Source of the DNA: Spirochaetota bacterium
Lineage (GTDB): Bacteria; Spirochaetota; UBA12135; COTS27
Length of the DNA: 64,000 bases
Direction: 5' to 3'
Assembly: GCA_013426755.1 (NCBI GenBank)
Contig: AP019861.1
Span: 1,724,454 to 1,788,453, forward strand
A program made the translations under genes and the position numbers. Shown here piece by piece: positions 37,614 through 45,557 of this stretch (its first letter is position 1; each line of letters opens with the position of its first letter). Under the pieces are notes generated by a model. It was not told the DNA's origin and searched no databases. It saw only the letters and a list, made by a program, of their open reading frames with translations.

Positions 37614-38540
37614 ATGCTAGCCAATTTATTCGAAACATTCACTAAACCAGCGAAGACGCTAAGCGATCTCGTGTATCAACGACGGCAAAATGCCTTTAAC
37701 AACAAATTAGCCACCGCCCGCCAAAAATTATTAGAACAGGAAGCCCAAGCACGCCGCAGAGGACGTCATCGCGCCCAGAAACTCTTTTCTAAAGGCGAAG
37801 CCACCCTCAAAGGCCTCAAAGGATATGAGCTCGATGATATTTATCAAAAACTTAACTTCGGTAACGGTCCAGACGACCTACGTCGCTATCGAGCAGGAGC
37901 ACCCCTCAAAGAACACCTCCTCCCCGCATCGGCTTTCAATAAGTGGCTAAAAAACAAACAGTCCGCCACCACCCAACGCGAAAATCTAAACATCCTAAGA
38001 CAATTACGCGACAAAGGAACTACTGCCATTGACACCAAGCAGTTAGGTGACCTGTTAAGACGCCAGCGCTCAGAGAATAAAGCACTCCAAAACACTTTAA
38101 CACAACGTGCCATCGAACAAGGCCAACGACCCCACCGCGCACGGCTGACCGAACGCCTACTAGCCGCCCAGAGTGCTGCCAATCGAAACAACCAGCTCTT
38201 TGCCGACCTCGCCGCAGCGAACAGCGCACGCAGATACCAAGCACTAGGCGATCTAGAAAAAGGACTCGCCACCAGGTTTAACCAATTTTCACAACGCGCC
38301 GAAGCCGCCGACCGTATCAATGCCAGAAATACTGACATTCGCAATCAAACGCTCCGCAGCAATCAAGCCAGACGCCAACACATACAAGATGCCAATACAG
38401 ACCTTCACAATAAAACACGGCTTAAAAACGCAGCCGCACGCACAAAAGCTCAAAAATCTATCATTGACGCACACAACGACAAATTACGAAGCTTAGCTGA
38501 TCTAGCGAAAACCCAAGCCCAAACCTACCATCGCTACTGA
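37614..38540 (+). CDS. Helical, Arg/Gln-rich protein, candidate internal virion protein
   Basis: 308 residues, ribosome-binding site AGAGGT. It is almost entirely predicted helix with many Ala, Arg, Gln, Asn and Leu (ARQKLLEQEAQARRRGRHRA; QSAANRNNQLFADLAAANSA; KTRLKNAAARTKAQKS) and is strongly basic. There is no membrane span or catalytic motif. Long basic helical proteins encoded between nozzle and fibre genes in short-tailed phages are often internal (ejection) proteins, which is the best guess. A coiled-coil tail protein is the alternative. Confidence 0.5.
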   Translation: MLANLFETFTKPAKTLSDLVYQRRQNAFNNKLATARQKLLEQEAQARRRGRHRAQKLFSKGEATLKGLKGYELDDIYQKLNFGNGPDDLRRYRAGAPLKEHLLPASAFNKWLKNKQSATTQRENLNILRQLRDKGTTAIDTKQLGDLLRRQRSENKALQNTLTQRAIEQGQRPHRARLTERLLAAQSAANRNNQLFADLAAANSARRYQALGDLEKGLATRFNQFSQRAEAADRINARNTDIRNQTLRSNQARRQHIQDANTDLHNKTRLKNAAARTKAQKSIIDAHNDKLRSLADLAKTQAQTYHRY

Positions 38541-38740
38541 TAAATCAATTGTTTAAACTTAATTTATTTAAACTTAATTTATTTAAACTTAATTTATTTA
38601 AACTTAATTTATTTAAACTTAATATTTAAATTTCATATTTAACCTTGATAAAAAAACTAATATTTAAACCTAATATTGCTGATTAAAGAGCTTGTAACAT
38701 TCACAACCCCTTATCAAAATATCACAGGAGTGAGACCCTC
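38541..38740. repeat. 16-bp tandem repeat (TTTAAACTTAATTTAT)
   Basis: About five copies of TTTAAACTTAATTTAT lie at 38552-38625, then related AT-rich sequence. A strong AGGAG (38726-38730) precedes the next ATG. Confidence 0.88.
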
Positions 38741-39880
38741 ATGCCCACCTATAAAATAAACGGTAAAAATTTCCCCTGGCCGCAAGAAGGCGATCGAGAC
38801 TGGGGCGGGAAGATAACAGATTTTGTCTTCGCCCTCACAACTACAGTCAATAATCTAATCTCAAAGGTCATCGTCAATAACAAAGACCAGACCATTACTG
38901 GCGAGAAAGTCTTCGCTACACCGCCTAAAGTCCTCGTGCGCCACAATGAAAACACACCCAGCACACCGCACACTATCCTTCACAGCGCCCAGCCTATCAA
39001 TATTGATACGCTATTATCGAACATTGAAACGAATATCAGTAACCTCAGACAACTCATCGGAGCGAGCACAGAAAATACTATTCTGCCAGCCGATCTTGCG
39101 CAGAGGATTCTTTCCTTAGTGCCGACCGATATTCATAGCATAAAAAATTACTTGACGGGCATCATCGAACACACCGATCAATTAACACCGCTAGGCTCCC
39201 TCAAAGCCATTTACAAACCACCCCTGCAAGATAATTTCATAGCCAAATGGATTCCCTGCGCAGATGATGAACCTAACGCTGTCTATTTACTTCAAGAGTA
39301 CATTGACACCTATCAGATGAACACACAGCAGCAACAGATCATAGATGGAAGTGCCCAAGGCTATTACAAAATCAGTGGTGGCAATTGGGCGCTATGCGAT
39401 GGAACATTGTTACTGCCTCTAATCTTTGGTTCAGCTGGAACATCCGTCTTCGGTGGGACGACATTTCAAAATGCCATCCGCATTCCCAATCTCTTAGACA
39501 ATGTCTTCTTAAAAGGAAGTCTCAGCGAACCGTCTCATATCACGGGAACAAATACATTAACGCTCACAACGGCTCACATTCCCTCCCACCATCACCAACT
39601 TCGGCTGTCAACGACAACCTCAGAAGAGGGCGCCCATAGACACACTCACGCTAAGAGCGTCGCTAGCCTTAATAGAACAACGACCCAAATTCCTAGCTCA
39701 GGAAATCATTACGTAGGTGTCAATATCAGGACAACCGAACTCAATCCCTACACAAGTACAAGCGGAGACCACACCCACAACGTTGCTATCAATGGCAATA
39801 CAGAAAATACCGGAAGTGGAAGCGAAATCGATAAAACTCCCAAGCATCTTCCCGTCAAATACTACCTGCGCGTCCACTAA
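38741..39880 (+). CDS. Phage tail-collar / receptor-binding fibre protein
   Basis: 379 residues, ribosome-binding site AGGAG. The N-terminal ~60 residues (TYKINGKNFPWPQEGD...) look like a tail-attachment segment. The C-terminal half has the tail-collar signature: GGNWALCDGTLL (about 213-224), FGGTTFQNAIRIPNLLDNVF (about 237-256), then a histidine-rich tip with HIPSHHHQL (about 283), GAHRHTHA (about 300) and GDHTHNVAI (about 344), ending KHLPVKYYLRVH. Paired H-x-H motifs coordinate metal in trimeric phage fibre tips such as the T4 long tail fibre. It most likely binds the host surface. Confidence 0.8.
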   Translation: MPTYKINGKNFPWPQEGDRDWGGKITDFVFALTTTVNNLISKVIVNNKDQTITGEKVFATPPKVLVRHNENTPSTPHTILHSAQPINIDTLLSNIETNISNLRQLIGASTENTILPADLAQRILSLVPTDIHSIKNYLTGIIEHTDQLTPLGSLKAIYKPPLQDNFIAKWIPCADDEPNAVYLLQEYIDTYQMNTQQQQIIDGSAQGYYKISGGNWALCDGTLLLPLIFGSAGTSVFGGTTFQNAIRIPNLLDNVFLKGSLSEPSHITGTNTLTLTTAHIPSHHHQLRLSTTTSEEGAHRHTHAKSVASLNRTTTQIPSSGNHYVGVNIRTTELNPYTSTSGDHTHNVAINGNTENTGSGSEIDKTPKHLPVKYYLRVH

Positions 39881-40000
39881 TTGATATGCCTATCAGAAGA
39901 AACCCCACAGCCAAGCTCCTTTATAAAAAATCATAAATAATCATAAATAATCATAAATAACCATAACCCATTTAACCCCTATCATCTAGACCCAATCATC
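39881..40000. repeat. 11-bp ATAATCATAAA repeats
   Basis: Four to five copies of AATAATCATAA lie at 39929-39963 in an AT-rich spacer. Nothing else is seen. Confidence 0.7.
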
Positions 40001-40327
40001 ATGGAACATCTCTCCCAAGTCCCTCCGCTAGCTATCACAGAAACAGTGATAGGCATTGTCCTAGCCGTACTCAGCTACCTTATCAAACGGCTTATCAGTC
40101 GTATCGATAAAATTGAGACGGAAGTTCAAAGTCTCAAACTCATGTTTACAGAACTCAACATTGGTGCTGTCAAACGCAATGGCTTTGATAAGCGTATTGA
40201 AACCTTACGTGCAGAGATCGAGACTCTTAAAGAAAAAGTCGACGACCACGAAAAGACAATGATTAAAAAACTCAGTCTTATTAAACGCGCCATCGTTAAA
40301 GTAAAAACTCTATGCGGGCAAAAATAA
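40001..40327 (+). CDS. Membrane-anchored coiled-coil protein, candidate lysis accessory
   Basis: 108 residues. One N-terminal transmembrane helix (about 11-30, AITETVIGIVLAVLSYLIKR) precedes a long charged coiled coil (about 35-98: RIDKIETEVQSLKLMFTELN; RIETLRAEIETLKEKVDDHE) and a short basic tail. The layout matches XhlA-like or other phage lysis-accessory proteins and also i-spanins. It lies between the fibre gene and the endolysin gene, which supports a lysis role. No Shine-Dalgarno is evident. Confidence 0.55.
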   Translation: MEHLSQVPPLAITETVIGIVLAVLSYLIKRLISRIDKIETEVQSLKLMFTELNIGAVKRNGFDKRIETLRAEIETLKEKVDDHEKTMIKKLSLIKRAIVKVKTLCGQK

Positions 40328-40540
40328 ACCCTATTCCAATTTCATATGAAAATGCAACACTCTTAACTCAACGCTCCCCTATAAATTACTTAGCTCTCTT
40401 TACACCATTGATTAATTAGCCCTCTTCACACCATTGATTAATTAGCTCCCTTCACACCATTGATAATTACAATACCAGCAAAACCTACTCTCCTAACAAA
40501 TACTATAAATTTTCAATACCACACTATTTCCACTATTCAA
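40328..40540. repeat. ~31-bp repeat (TTCACACCATTGATTAATTAGC)
   Basis: Three copies of a unit of about 31 bp with CACACCATTGATTAATTAGC lie at 40388-40468. The rest of the spacer shows nothing. Confidence 0.75.
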
Positions 40541-40868
40541 TTTTACAATCATACTTTTACAATCATACTTTTACAATCATATTTTTACAATCATACTTTT
40601 ACAATCATATTTTTACAATCATACTTTTACAATCATACTTTTACAATTATACTTTTACAATCATACTTTTACAATCATATTTTTACAATCATACTTTTAC
40701 AATCATACTTTTACAATCATACTTTTACAATCATACTTTTACAATCATACTTTTACAATCATACTTTTACAATCATACTTTTACAATCATACTTTTACAA
40801 TCATACTTTTACAATCATACTTTTACAATCATACTTTTACAATTATACTTTTACAATCATACTTTTAA
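40541..40868. repeat. 14-bp tandem repeat (TTTTACAATCATAC), ~23 copies
   Basis: Twenty-three near-perfect copies, with occasional C-to-T changes (ATATTTTTACAATC; AATTAT). With a 14-bp period, three units give a 14-codon cycle without stops, creating an apparent 139-residue hydrophobic frame (40460-40879). There is no ribosome-binding site and the product is purely repeat-encoded, so it is not called as a gene. The array ends about 24 bp before the endolysin start codon. Confidence 0.95.
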
Positions 40869-40891
40869 AAATTTTATGACTAGGCTTAGCT

Positions 40892-41461
40892 ATGGAATCT
40901 CGAGACGACACGACAGCAGCAGATCGTATATTTGCAGCCGCTTTTAAAGAGCTGATTTTAATCGAAGGCGGCTATACAGACAATCCACTAGACAGTGGCG
41001 GAAAGACCTGTTATGGCATCACTGAACAAACTGCACGCAGCTGGGGGTATCGCGGACGTATAGACGAATTACCGCTTGAGACGGCGCGTGCTATTTATAA
41101 GAAGCATTACTGGACGAACCGGTCTCTAGACCAGGTAGCCGCATTCGTGCCCCGTATCGCTACGAAGCTCTTCGATGCCGGTGTCAATGTCGGTGGCAGC
41201 CGCTCGACAAGGTGGCTGCAGCTAGCACTCAATGCATTAAACAATCGATCGAAGCGGTGGACAGACCTCCACGTCGATGGAATTTTAGCGAAAGATACAA
41301 TTGCCGCTCTCAAACAAGCCATCCTCGTTTACCACATGGAAGAGACGATCTACAAGGCACTTAATTGCATGCAAGGGAATTATTATATTGAGCTTGCTCT
41401 CACACGTAAGAAAGACCAAGTCTTCCTACGCGGCTGGCTTGATAACCGCATCTTTCATTAA
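40892..41461 (+). CDS. GH108-type endolysin (N-acetylmuramidase)
   Basis: 189 residues. It cleaves the peptidoglycan glycan strand to release phage. The N-terminus carries the family signature IEGGYTDNPLDSGGKTCYGI, with the catalytic Glu at residue 25 in E-G-G-Y and the following P-x-D-x-G-G-x-T-x-x-G-I-T. Next comes the usual YKKHYWTNRSLDQV segment and a C-terminal part resembling the family's PG-binding_3 portion (AGVNVGGSRSTRWLQLALNA; VDGILAKDTIAAL). Length is typical (about 170-190). There is no signal peptide, so it should depend on a holin; one lies 0.6 kb downstream. Confidence 0.92.
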   Translation: MESRDDTTAADRIFAAAFKELILIEGGYTDNPLDSGGKTCYGITEQTARSWGYRGRIDELPLETARAIYKKHYWTNRSLDQVAAFVPRIATKLFDAGVNVGGSRSTRWLQLALNALNNRSKRWTDLHVDGILAKDTIAALKQAILVYHMEETIYKALNCMQGNYYIELALTRKKDQVFLRGWLDNRIFH

Positions 41462-41755
41462 TTTTAATCCTACCCTTAATCAATTTCAATCCTACCCTTA
41501 ATCAATTTCAATTCTACTTCTAATCAATTTCAATTCTACCCTTAATCAATTTCAATTCTACCCCTAATCAATTTCAATCCTACTCCTAATCAATTTCAAT
41601 CCTACCCTTAATCAATTTCAATTCTACTCCTAATCAATTTCAATTCTACCCTTAATCAATTTCAATTCTACTCCTAATCAATTTCAATTCTACCCTTAAT
41701 CAATTTCAATCCTACCCTTAATCAATTTCAATTCTACTCCTAATCAATTTCAATT
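41462..41755. repeat. 22-bp tandem repeat (TTAATCAATTTCAATTCTACCC), ~13 copies
   Basis: The array begins within the endolysin stop-codon region and runs for about thirteen copies with C/T variation (CCTACCCTT / TCTACTCCT). Confidence 0.93.
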
Positions 41756-42053
41756 GTATTGTTAATTAATTTACTACTAACCCAATAAATGAACTTTGTA
41801 ATTTAACTCTATAATTTAACTTTGTAATTTAATCCAATCATTTAACCCAGCAATTCATTACTTAATATAATCCACTGCTTAATACAATTCATTACCTATT
41901 GAAAAATAATTTCACCAATATAAAAATTGAACTCAGTAGCATTGATTGACAATAATTTTATCAGTATAAAAATTGATTTCAGTAGCATTATAACAACATA
42001 TTTAACAACATATTTAACAACATACTTATCATGACAAACTCTATTTTTAAATG
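41756..42053. repeat. AT-rich spacer with ~48-bp duplication
   Basis: AATAATTT(C/T)A(C/T)CA(A/G)TATAAAAATTGA followed by CTCAGTAGCATT or TTCAGTAGCATT occurs twice (41907-41943 and 41951-41983). Three copies of AACAACATATTT(A) lie at 41994-42025. No gene is seen. Confidence 0.65.
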
Positions 42054-42065
42054 CGAGGTTACCTT

Positions 42066-42659
42066 ATGGGATTTCTAGCACTTATTACGGGGATATTTAA
42101 ACCCCTTACAAGATTGATCGATGATCTTCACTTATCAAAGGAAGAGAAAGAGCGATTTAAAATACAAATGGCTGCCATAAAATTAGAACACGAACGCAAA
42201 GCACTGCACTACGATAGCATTCTCTTACGTGAAAAGGCTTCAATAATTCGTGCAGAAGCACAAGGACAATCATGGCTGCAGCGCAATTGGCGTCCTATTC
42301 TTATGCTTGGGTTTGGCTTTATTGTTTTGAGTAATTACGCGATTGCTCCCTATGCGCGTATGGTTGGATTGGAATTGCCGACATTGGTTCTTCCGCCTGC
42401 CCTTCTCAATTTACTTACTGTTGGTATTGGCGGCTACGTTGTTGGTCGCAGTGCTGAGAAAATCCTTAAAGATCGCTCGGCAAATCTACTCCAAGGACAC
42501 ACCCGTTCGCAAAGCCCAACCACTGCCCCTAATACTACTACCTCAGCAACCACAATGACCTCAGCGACCTCAGCGCGTGGTGATTTCCTAGGGGAAGCAC
42601 CGAGACCTCCTAATTCCTTTTATCCGCGCAGACTGAGACGTAGAAAGAAAAAATCCTAA
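42066..42659 (+). CDS. 3TM-type phage holin
   Basis: The ATG at 42066 (197 residues) is preferred over the ATG at 42051 because GCGAGGT (42053-42059) sits 6 nt upstream. The protein has an amphipathic N-terminus (MGFLALITGIFKPLTRLIDD), a charged helix, then AEAQGQSWLQRNWRPILML, the hallmark of GTA/phage 3TM holins. Two hydrophobic segments follow (about 74-97 and 105-130). A Ser/Thr-rich linker and a basic C-terminus (RRLRRRKKKS) end the protein. It should permeabilise the inner membrane for the endolysin. It is the last recognisable phage gene in the cluster. Confidence 0.85.
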   Translation: MGFLALITGIFKPLTRLIDDLHLSKEEKERFKIQMAAIKLEHERKALHYDSILLREKASIIRAEAQGQSWLQRNWRPILMLGFGFIVLSNYAIAPYARMVGLELPTLVLPPALLNLLTVGIGGYVVGRSAEKILKDRSANLLQGHTRSQSPTTAPNTTTSATTMTSATSARGDFLGEAPRPPNSFYPRRLRRRKKKS

Positions 42660-42661
42660 CA

Positions 42662-42960
42662 AAAAAATCACTTCTATTTTAACCAACCTACACCACACCT
42701 ACTATGCATTGTAAATCCACAAAATCACCTTTATTTTAACCATTCTACGTCACACCTACTATGCATTGTAAATCTATAAAATCACCTTTATTTTAACCAC
42801 TCTACGTCGCACCTACTATGCATTGTAAATCCATAAAATCACCTTTATTTTAACCATTCTACGTCGCACCTACTATGCATTGTAAATCTATAAAATCACC
42901 TTTATTTTAACCATTCTACGTCGCACCTACTATGCATTGTAAATCTATAAAATCACTTCC
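42662..42960. repeat. 57-bp tandem repeat, ~5 copies
   Basis: The unit contains TTTATTTTAACCATTCTACG and ACCTACTATGCATTGTAAAT. The first TGCATTGTAAATs lie at 42705, 42762 and 42819, spacing 57 bp. Copies are nearly identical. Confidence 0.93.
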
Positions 42961-43056
42961 ACTTTACAATCACTGTACCAAGCAAGCCATAGGTCGCACC
43001 TATTTTACATTACGGCTATTGTGAGAGACAGCTGGAATCCGTGATTAGACAAAGAA

Positions 43057-43097
43057 CTAGGGGTAGAATTGATCGACTGCTCGAGCACTACCCCTAG
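43057..43097. other. Nested inverted repeat (10-bp arms around a palindrome)
   Basis: CTAGGGGTAG (43057-43066) pairs perfectly with CTACCCCTAG (43088-43097). Between them lies the 10-bp palindrome TGCTCGAGCA (43078-43087). The palindrome recurs at 43211-43220 without the left arm. It could be an operator-like site or a transcript hairpin at the right border of the phage cluster; there is no T run. Confidence 0.75.
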
Positions 43098-43340
43098 TCA
43101 CAATGTTAAGAGATTTTCATAAAACTTTGAATTGAGCCTTCATAAAAGACAGTATAAAAGACAAATAGAACTCTGCAGGTACGTGAGATAAATTTTTATA
43201 ATTGATCGACTGCTCGAGCACTACCTCTAGTCACAATGTTAAGAAATTTTTATAAAACTTTGAATTGAGCCTTCATAAAAGACAGTATAAAAGACAAAAA
43301 GAACTCTGCAGGTACGTGAGATAAATTTTTATAAAAGAAT
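43067..43340. repeat. 133-bp direct tandem duplication
   Basis: The block starting ATTGATCGACTGCTCGAGCA at 43068 recurs at 43201 and extends to about 43335 (shared CTCTGCAGGTACGTGAGATA). Two copies differ at only a few positions. No gene lies in 42660-43493. Confidence 0.92.
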
Positions 43341-43493
43341 AAGGAATTTTGAGAATAATTGAGACAATTTTTTATTCAAGTCTTTATAAAAAACTTGAAA
43401 ACTTTGAGAGTCGTAGCAATGAATGACTTCGCGTATAAATGGGTATTTTTATTTAAGGAGTAATGACTCTTTATTTCAAGTAAAACTCTAACG

Positions 43494-44252
43494 TTATTGT
43501 TTGCAGTCAGGACAGATCTTCTCGTAAAAATATGCTTTCGTATCCGCAAATATTTTCTTTTTTTTATACATTTTTTTATTAAATAGATCATTAACAAGCC
43601 TTATGTATTCACTTCTTTTTCTACTTTTTTTAGGGAGTAATTCTACTGCCCGAATATAGGCTATGGCAAGATTATTCGCTACCCCCACAAGTTCAGGTCT
43701 TTTATCAAGGGCATTTATAAAGTCATTGATCGCTGGCAAATAATATTCAGCATCAACCTCAGTCGCTCTAGCTGCCCGTAAAAGATAATATCCCGATGAA
43801 TTATAGACCGTTGCATAACAAAACCTAAAATCAGCATGATCCCTCAGTTCTGAGTCTTGAGCAAAAGTTTCTAATGTTTCCTTAGCACGTTCAATGTTTT
43901 CAGGATTCCATATTTTAAGGTATTCATAAGCAAGATTAACACTTGCATACATCCTATTCGTTCTACTCTTTAAATATTCAGTCTGTGTTCGCTTATAATT
44001 GATATATTTCTTTAAATTGAAGACGGCTTTATTATGATTATAAGTTTCGTCTTCACGATATATTTTCCCAAGAACAAAATAGATATAGGGATTGGGATAG
44101 TTTTTTTCTATGAGTCTTTCAACAAAGTCTTTACTTGCTTTAAAATTACCCCTATTGTATTCGTCTATCGCTCTGTTATAAACATATTCTAGCCCGCTTT
44201 GAGCAGATACATATGTTATAAGAAAAAAAGAAAGCAAACATATTTTTTTCAT
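43494..44252 (-). CDS. Secreted TPR-like repeat protein
   Basis: 252 residues. A signal peptide is clear (MKKICLLSFFLITYVSAQSG, cleavage after ~18; no lipobox Cys). Helical TPR-like repeats follow (YNRAIDEYNRGNFKASKDFV, PYIYFVLGKIYRED, a later AYEYLKIW...), typical of periplasmic protein-protein scaffolds. The C-terminus ends with CPDCKQ, a CxxC-like pair. It is the second gene of a tight pair: the upstream gene ends 3 nt before its start, so the two are co-transcribed. Function unknown. Confidence 0.75.
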   Translation of the reverse strand: MKKICLLSFFLITYVSAQSGLEYVYNRAIDEYNRGNFKASKDFVERLIEKNYPNPYIYFVLGKIYREDETYNHNKAVFNLKKYINYKRTQTEYLKSRTNRMYASVNLAYEYLKIWNPENIERAKETLETFAQDSELRDHADFRFCYATVYNSSGYYLLRAARATEVDAEYYLPAINDFINALDKRPELVGVANNLAIAYIRAVELLPKKSRKRSEYIRLVNDLFNKKMYKKKKIFADTKAYFYEKICPDCKQ

Positions 44253-44255
44253 GTT

Positions 44256-44687
44256 TTATTTTATAGATTCTTTTTCAATATTGTTTTCGTTTTCTCTCTC
44301 TGCTTCTTTGAATGGATGTAATAGTTCCTTATCAGGTTGATTTTGGATATTGTCTATATTTTGGATATTGTCTATATTTGTTTTTACTTGATCGTCACTG
44401 TCGCTGCTAATAGGCTGCTTAATCTCAGGATTAGGATCAATTGTTAAAACACCAATTCCCGTAATTTGTCCTTTTCTCATAATAAATTCAGATATATCAT
44501 CATGCCTATAATATACAAAAAGTACGATTATTACGGCTACAAAAGAAGTTGTGATAAGCGTCGTCAATTCCTTTATGAACGCAGATAATTTCTTTAAAGG
44601 TGACGTCAGTTCCTTTATGAACACATACATTTTTTTTAAAGCAATGCCTACTTTCTTACCTAAATTTAGAAATCCACGAAGAACCAT
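44256..44687 (-). CDS. Single-span membrane protein paired with the TPR protein
   Basis: 143 residues, ATG start. The N-terminal ~40 residues contain a duplicated amphipathic KELTSPLKKLSAFIKELT motif. One transmembrane helix follows (about 46-63, TSFVAVIIVLFVYY). The C-terminal tail is acidic/Asn-rich and has an in-frame NIDNIQ repeat (18-bp unit). It begins ~75 bp upstream of tRNA-Asp (same strand) and is followed after 3 nt by the TPR gene. No family recognised; it may tether the TPR protein to the inner membrane. Confidence 0.65.
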   Translation of the reverse strand: MVLRGFLNLGKKVGIALKKMYVFIKELTSPLKKLSAFIKELTTLITTSFVAVIIVLFVYYRHDDISEFIMRKGQITGIGVLTIDPNPEIKQPISSDSDDQVKTNIDNIQNIDNIQNQPDKELLHPFKEAERENENNIEKESIK

Positions 44688-44761
44688 AGTTTTATGACGT
44701 CATTACGCATTTTTTACAGTTCTTTGATTACCAGGCGCTTGCAGCCAATGAAAACAGAAAT

Positions 44762-44836
44762 CGGAGTTGACGGGACTCGAACCCGCGGCCTCCTGCGTGA
44801 CAGGCAGGAGCTCTAACCAAACTGAGCTACAACTCC
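44762..44836 (-). tRNA. tRNA-Asp (GUC anticodon)
   Basis: On the minus strand the acceptor GGAGTTG pairs with CAACTCC, discriminator G. D-arm AGCTCAGTTTGGTTAGAGCT, anticodon loop CTGTCAC (GUC), and T-arm GGGTTCGAGTCCC are all intact. CCA is not encoded. This is a clear bacterial tRNA-Asp. Confidence 0.95.
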
Positions 44837-45272
44837 ATCTCATTTACTAAGGAATACGGTTTTTTGTCATTGTTAACACTAGAAAATCCATGTTCTCACC
44901 ACCTAATAAACATTACTCTCAATTAACAGTACTCTCAACATTAACCTCAACCTCAATGAATATCAAGTAATTATACCATGTATTAGCTCAAGTCTTCCTA
45001 TAAAATAAATACATAACATGTAAAAAATTTAAAACATCTTGCTTTGACAAAAATATTGTATATTTTAATAAGAAAAAACACCGCAGCAGGGTAAAATATT
45101 TTTAAGAATGTTTGTTTGCTTTATATTATTTGCTTTAAAGTGACAATTTGAATACGTTTGCTTTGTATTGTTTGCCTTAGTTTGCTTTAAATGACGATTT
45201 CAATGCAGATCAATCACAATTTACGATTTGAATACTGATAAACGTTCTCAATGGATATAATAACGGACATAA
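44837..45272. other. Gene-free AT-rich spacer
   Basis: No gene is seen in this stretch. Degenerate TTTGCTTTATATTGTTTGCC-like repeats lie at 45112-45195. Confidence 0.5.
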
Positions 45273-45545
45273 TAATGGATATAAATTGAATTGTAATGGA
45301 TATAAATTGAATTGTAATGGATATAAATTGAATTGTAATGGATATAAATTGAATTGTAATAGATATAAATTGAATTGTAATGGATATAAATTGAATTGTA
45401 ATGAATATAAATTGAATTGTAATGAATATAAATTGAATTGTAATGGATATAAATTGAATTGTAATGAATATAAATTGAATTGTAATGAATATAAATTGAA
45501 TTGTAATAGATATAAATTGAATTGTAATGGATATAAATTGGATTG
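45273..45545. repeat. 21-bp tandem repeat (AATGGATATAAATTGAATTGT), ~13 copies
   Basis: The period is 21 bp with G/A variation (GGATAT, GAATAT, AGATAT). The repeat is open in both strands and yields long apparent frames; the plus-strand one (YKLNCNG repeat, 45286-45561) overlaps the GTG start of the next gene by 4 nt. It lacks any ribosome-binding site and is not called as a gene. Confidence 0.95.
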
Positions 45546-45557
45546 GATAGATAATTT

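Noticed and set aside
40460..40879. 139-residue hydrophobic frame in the 14-bp array
   Set aside because: It is wholly repeat-encoded; a stop-free 14-bp unit gives open frames in all phases, and no start signals exist.
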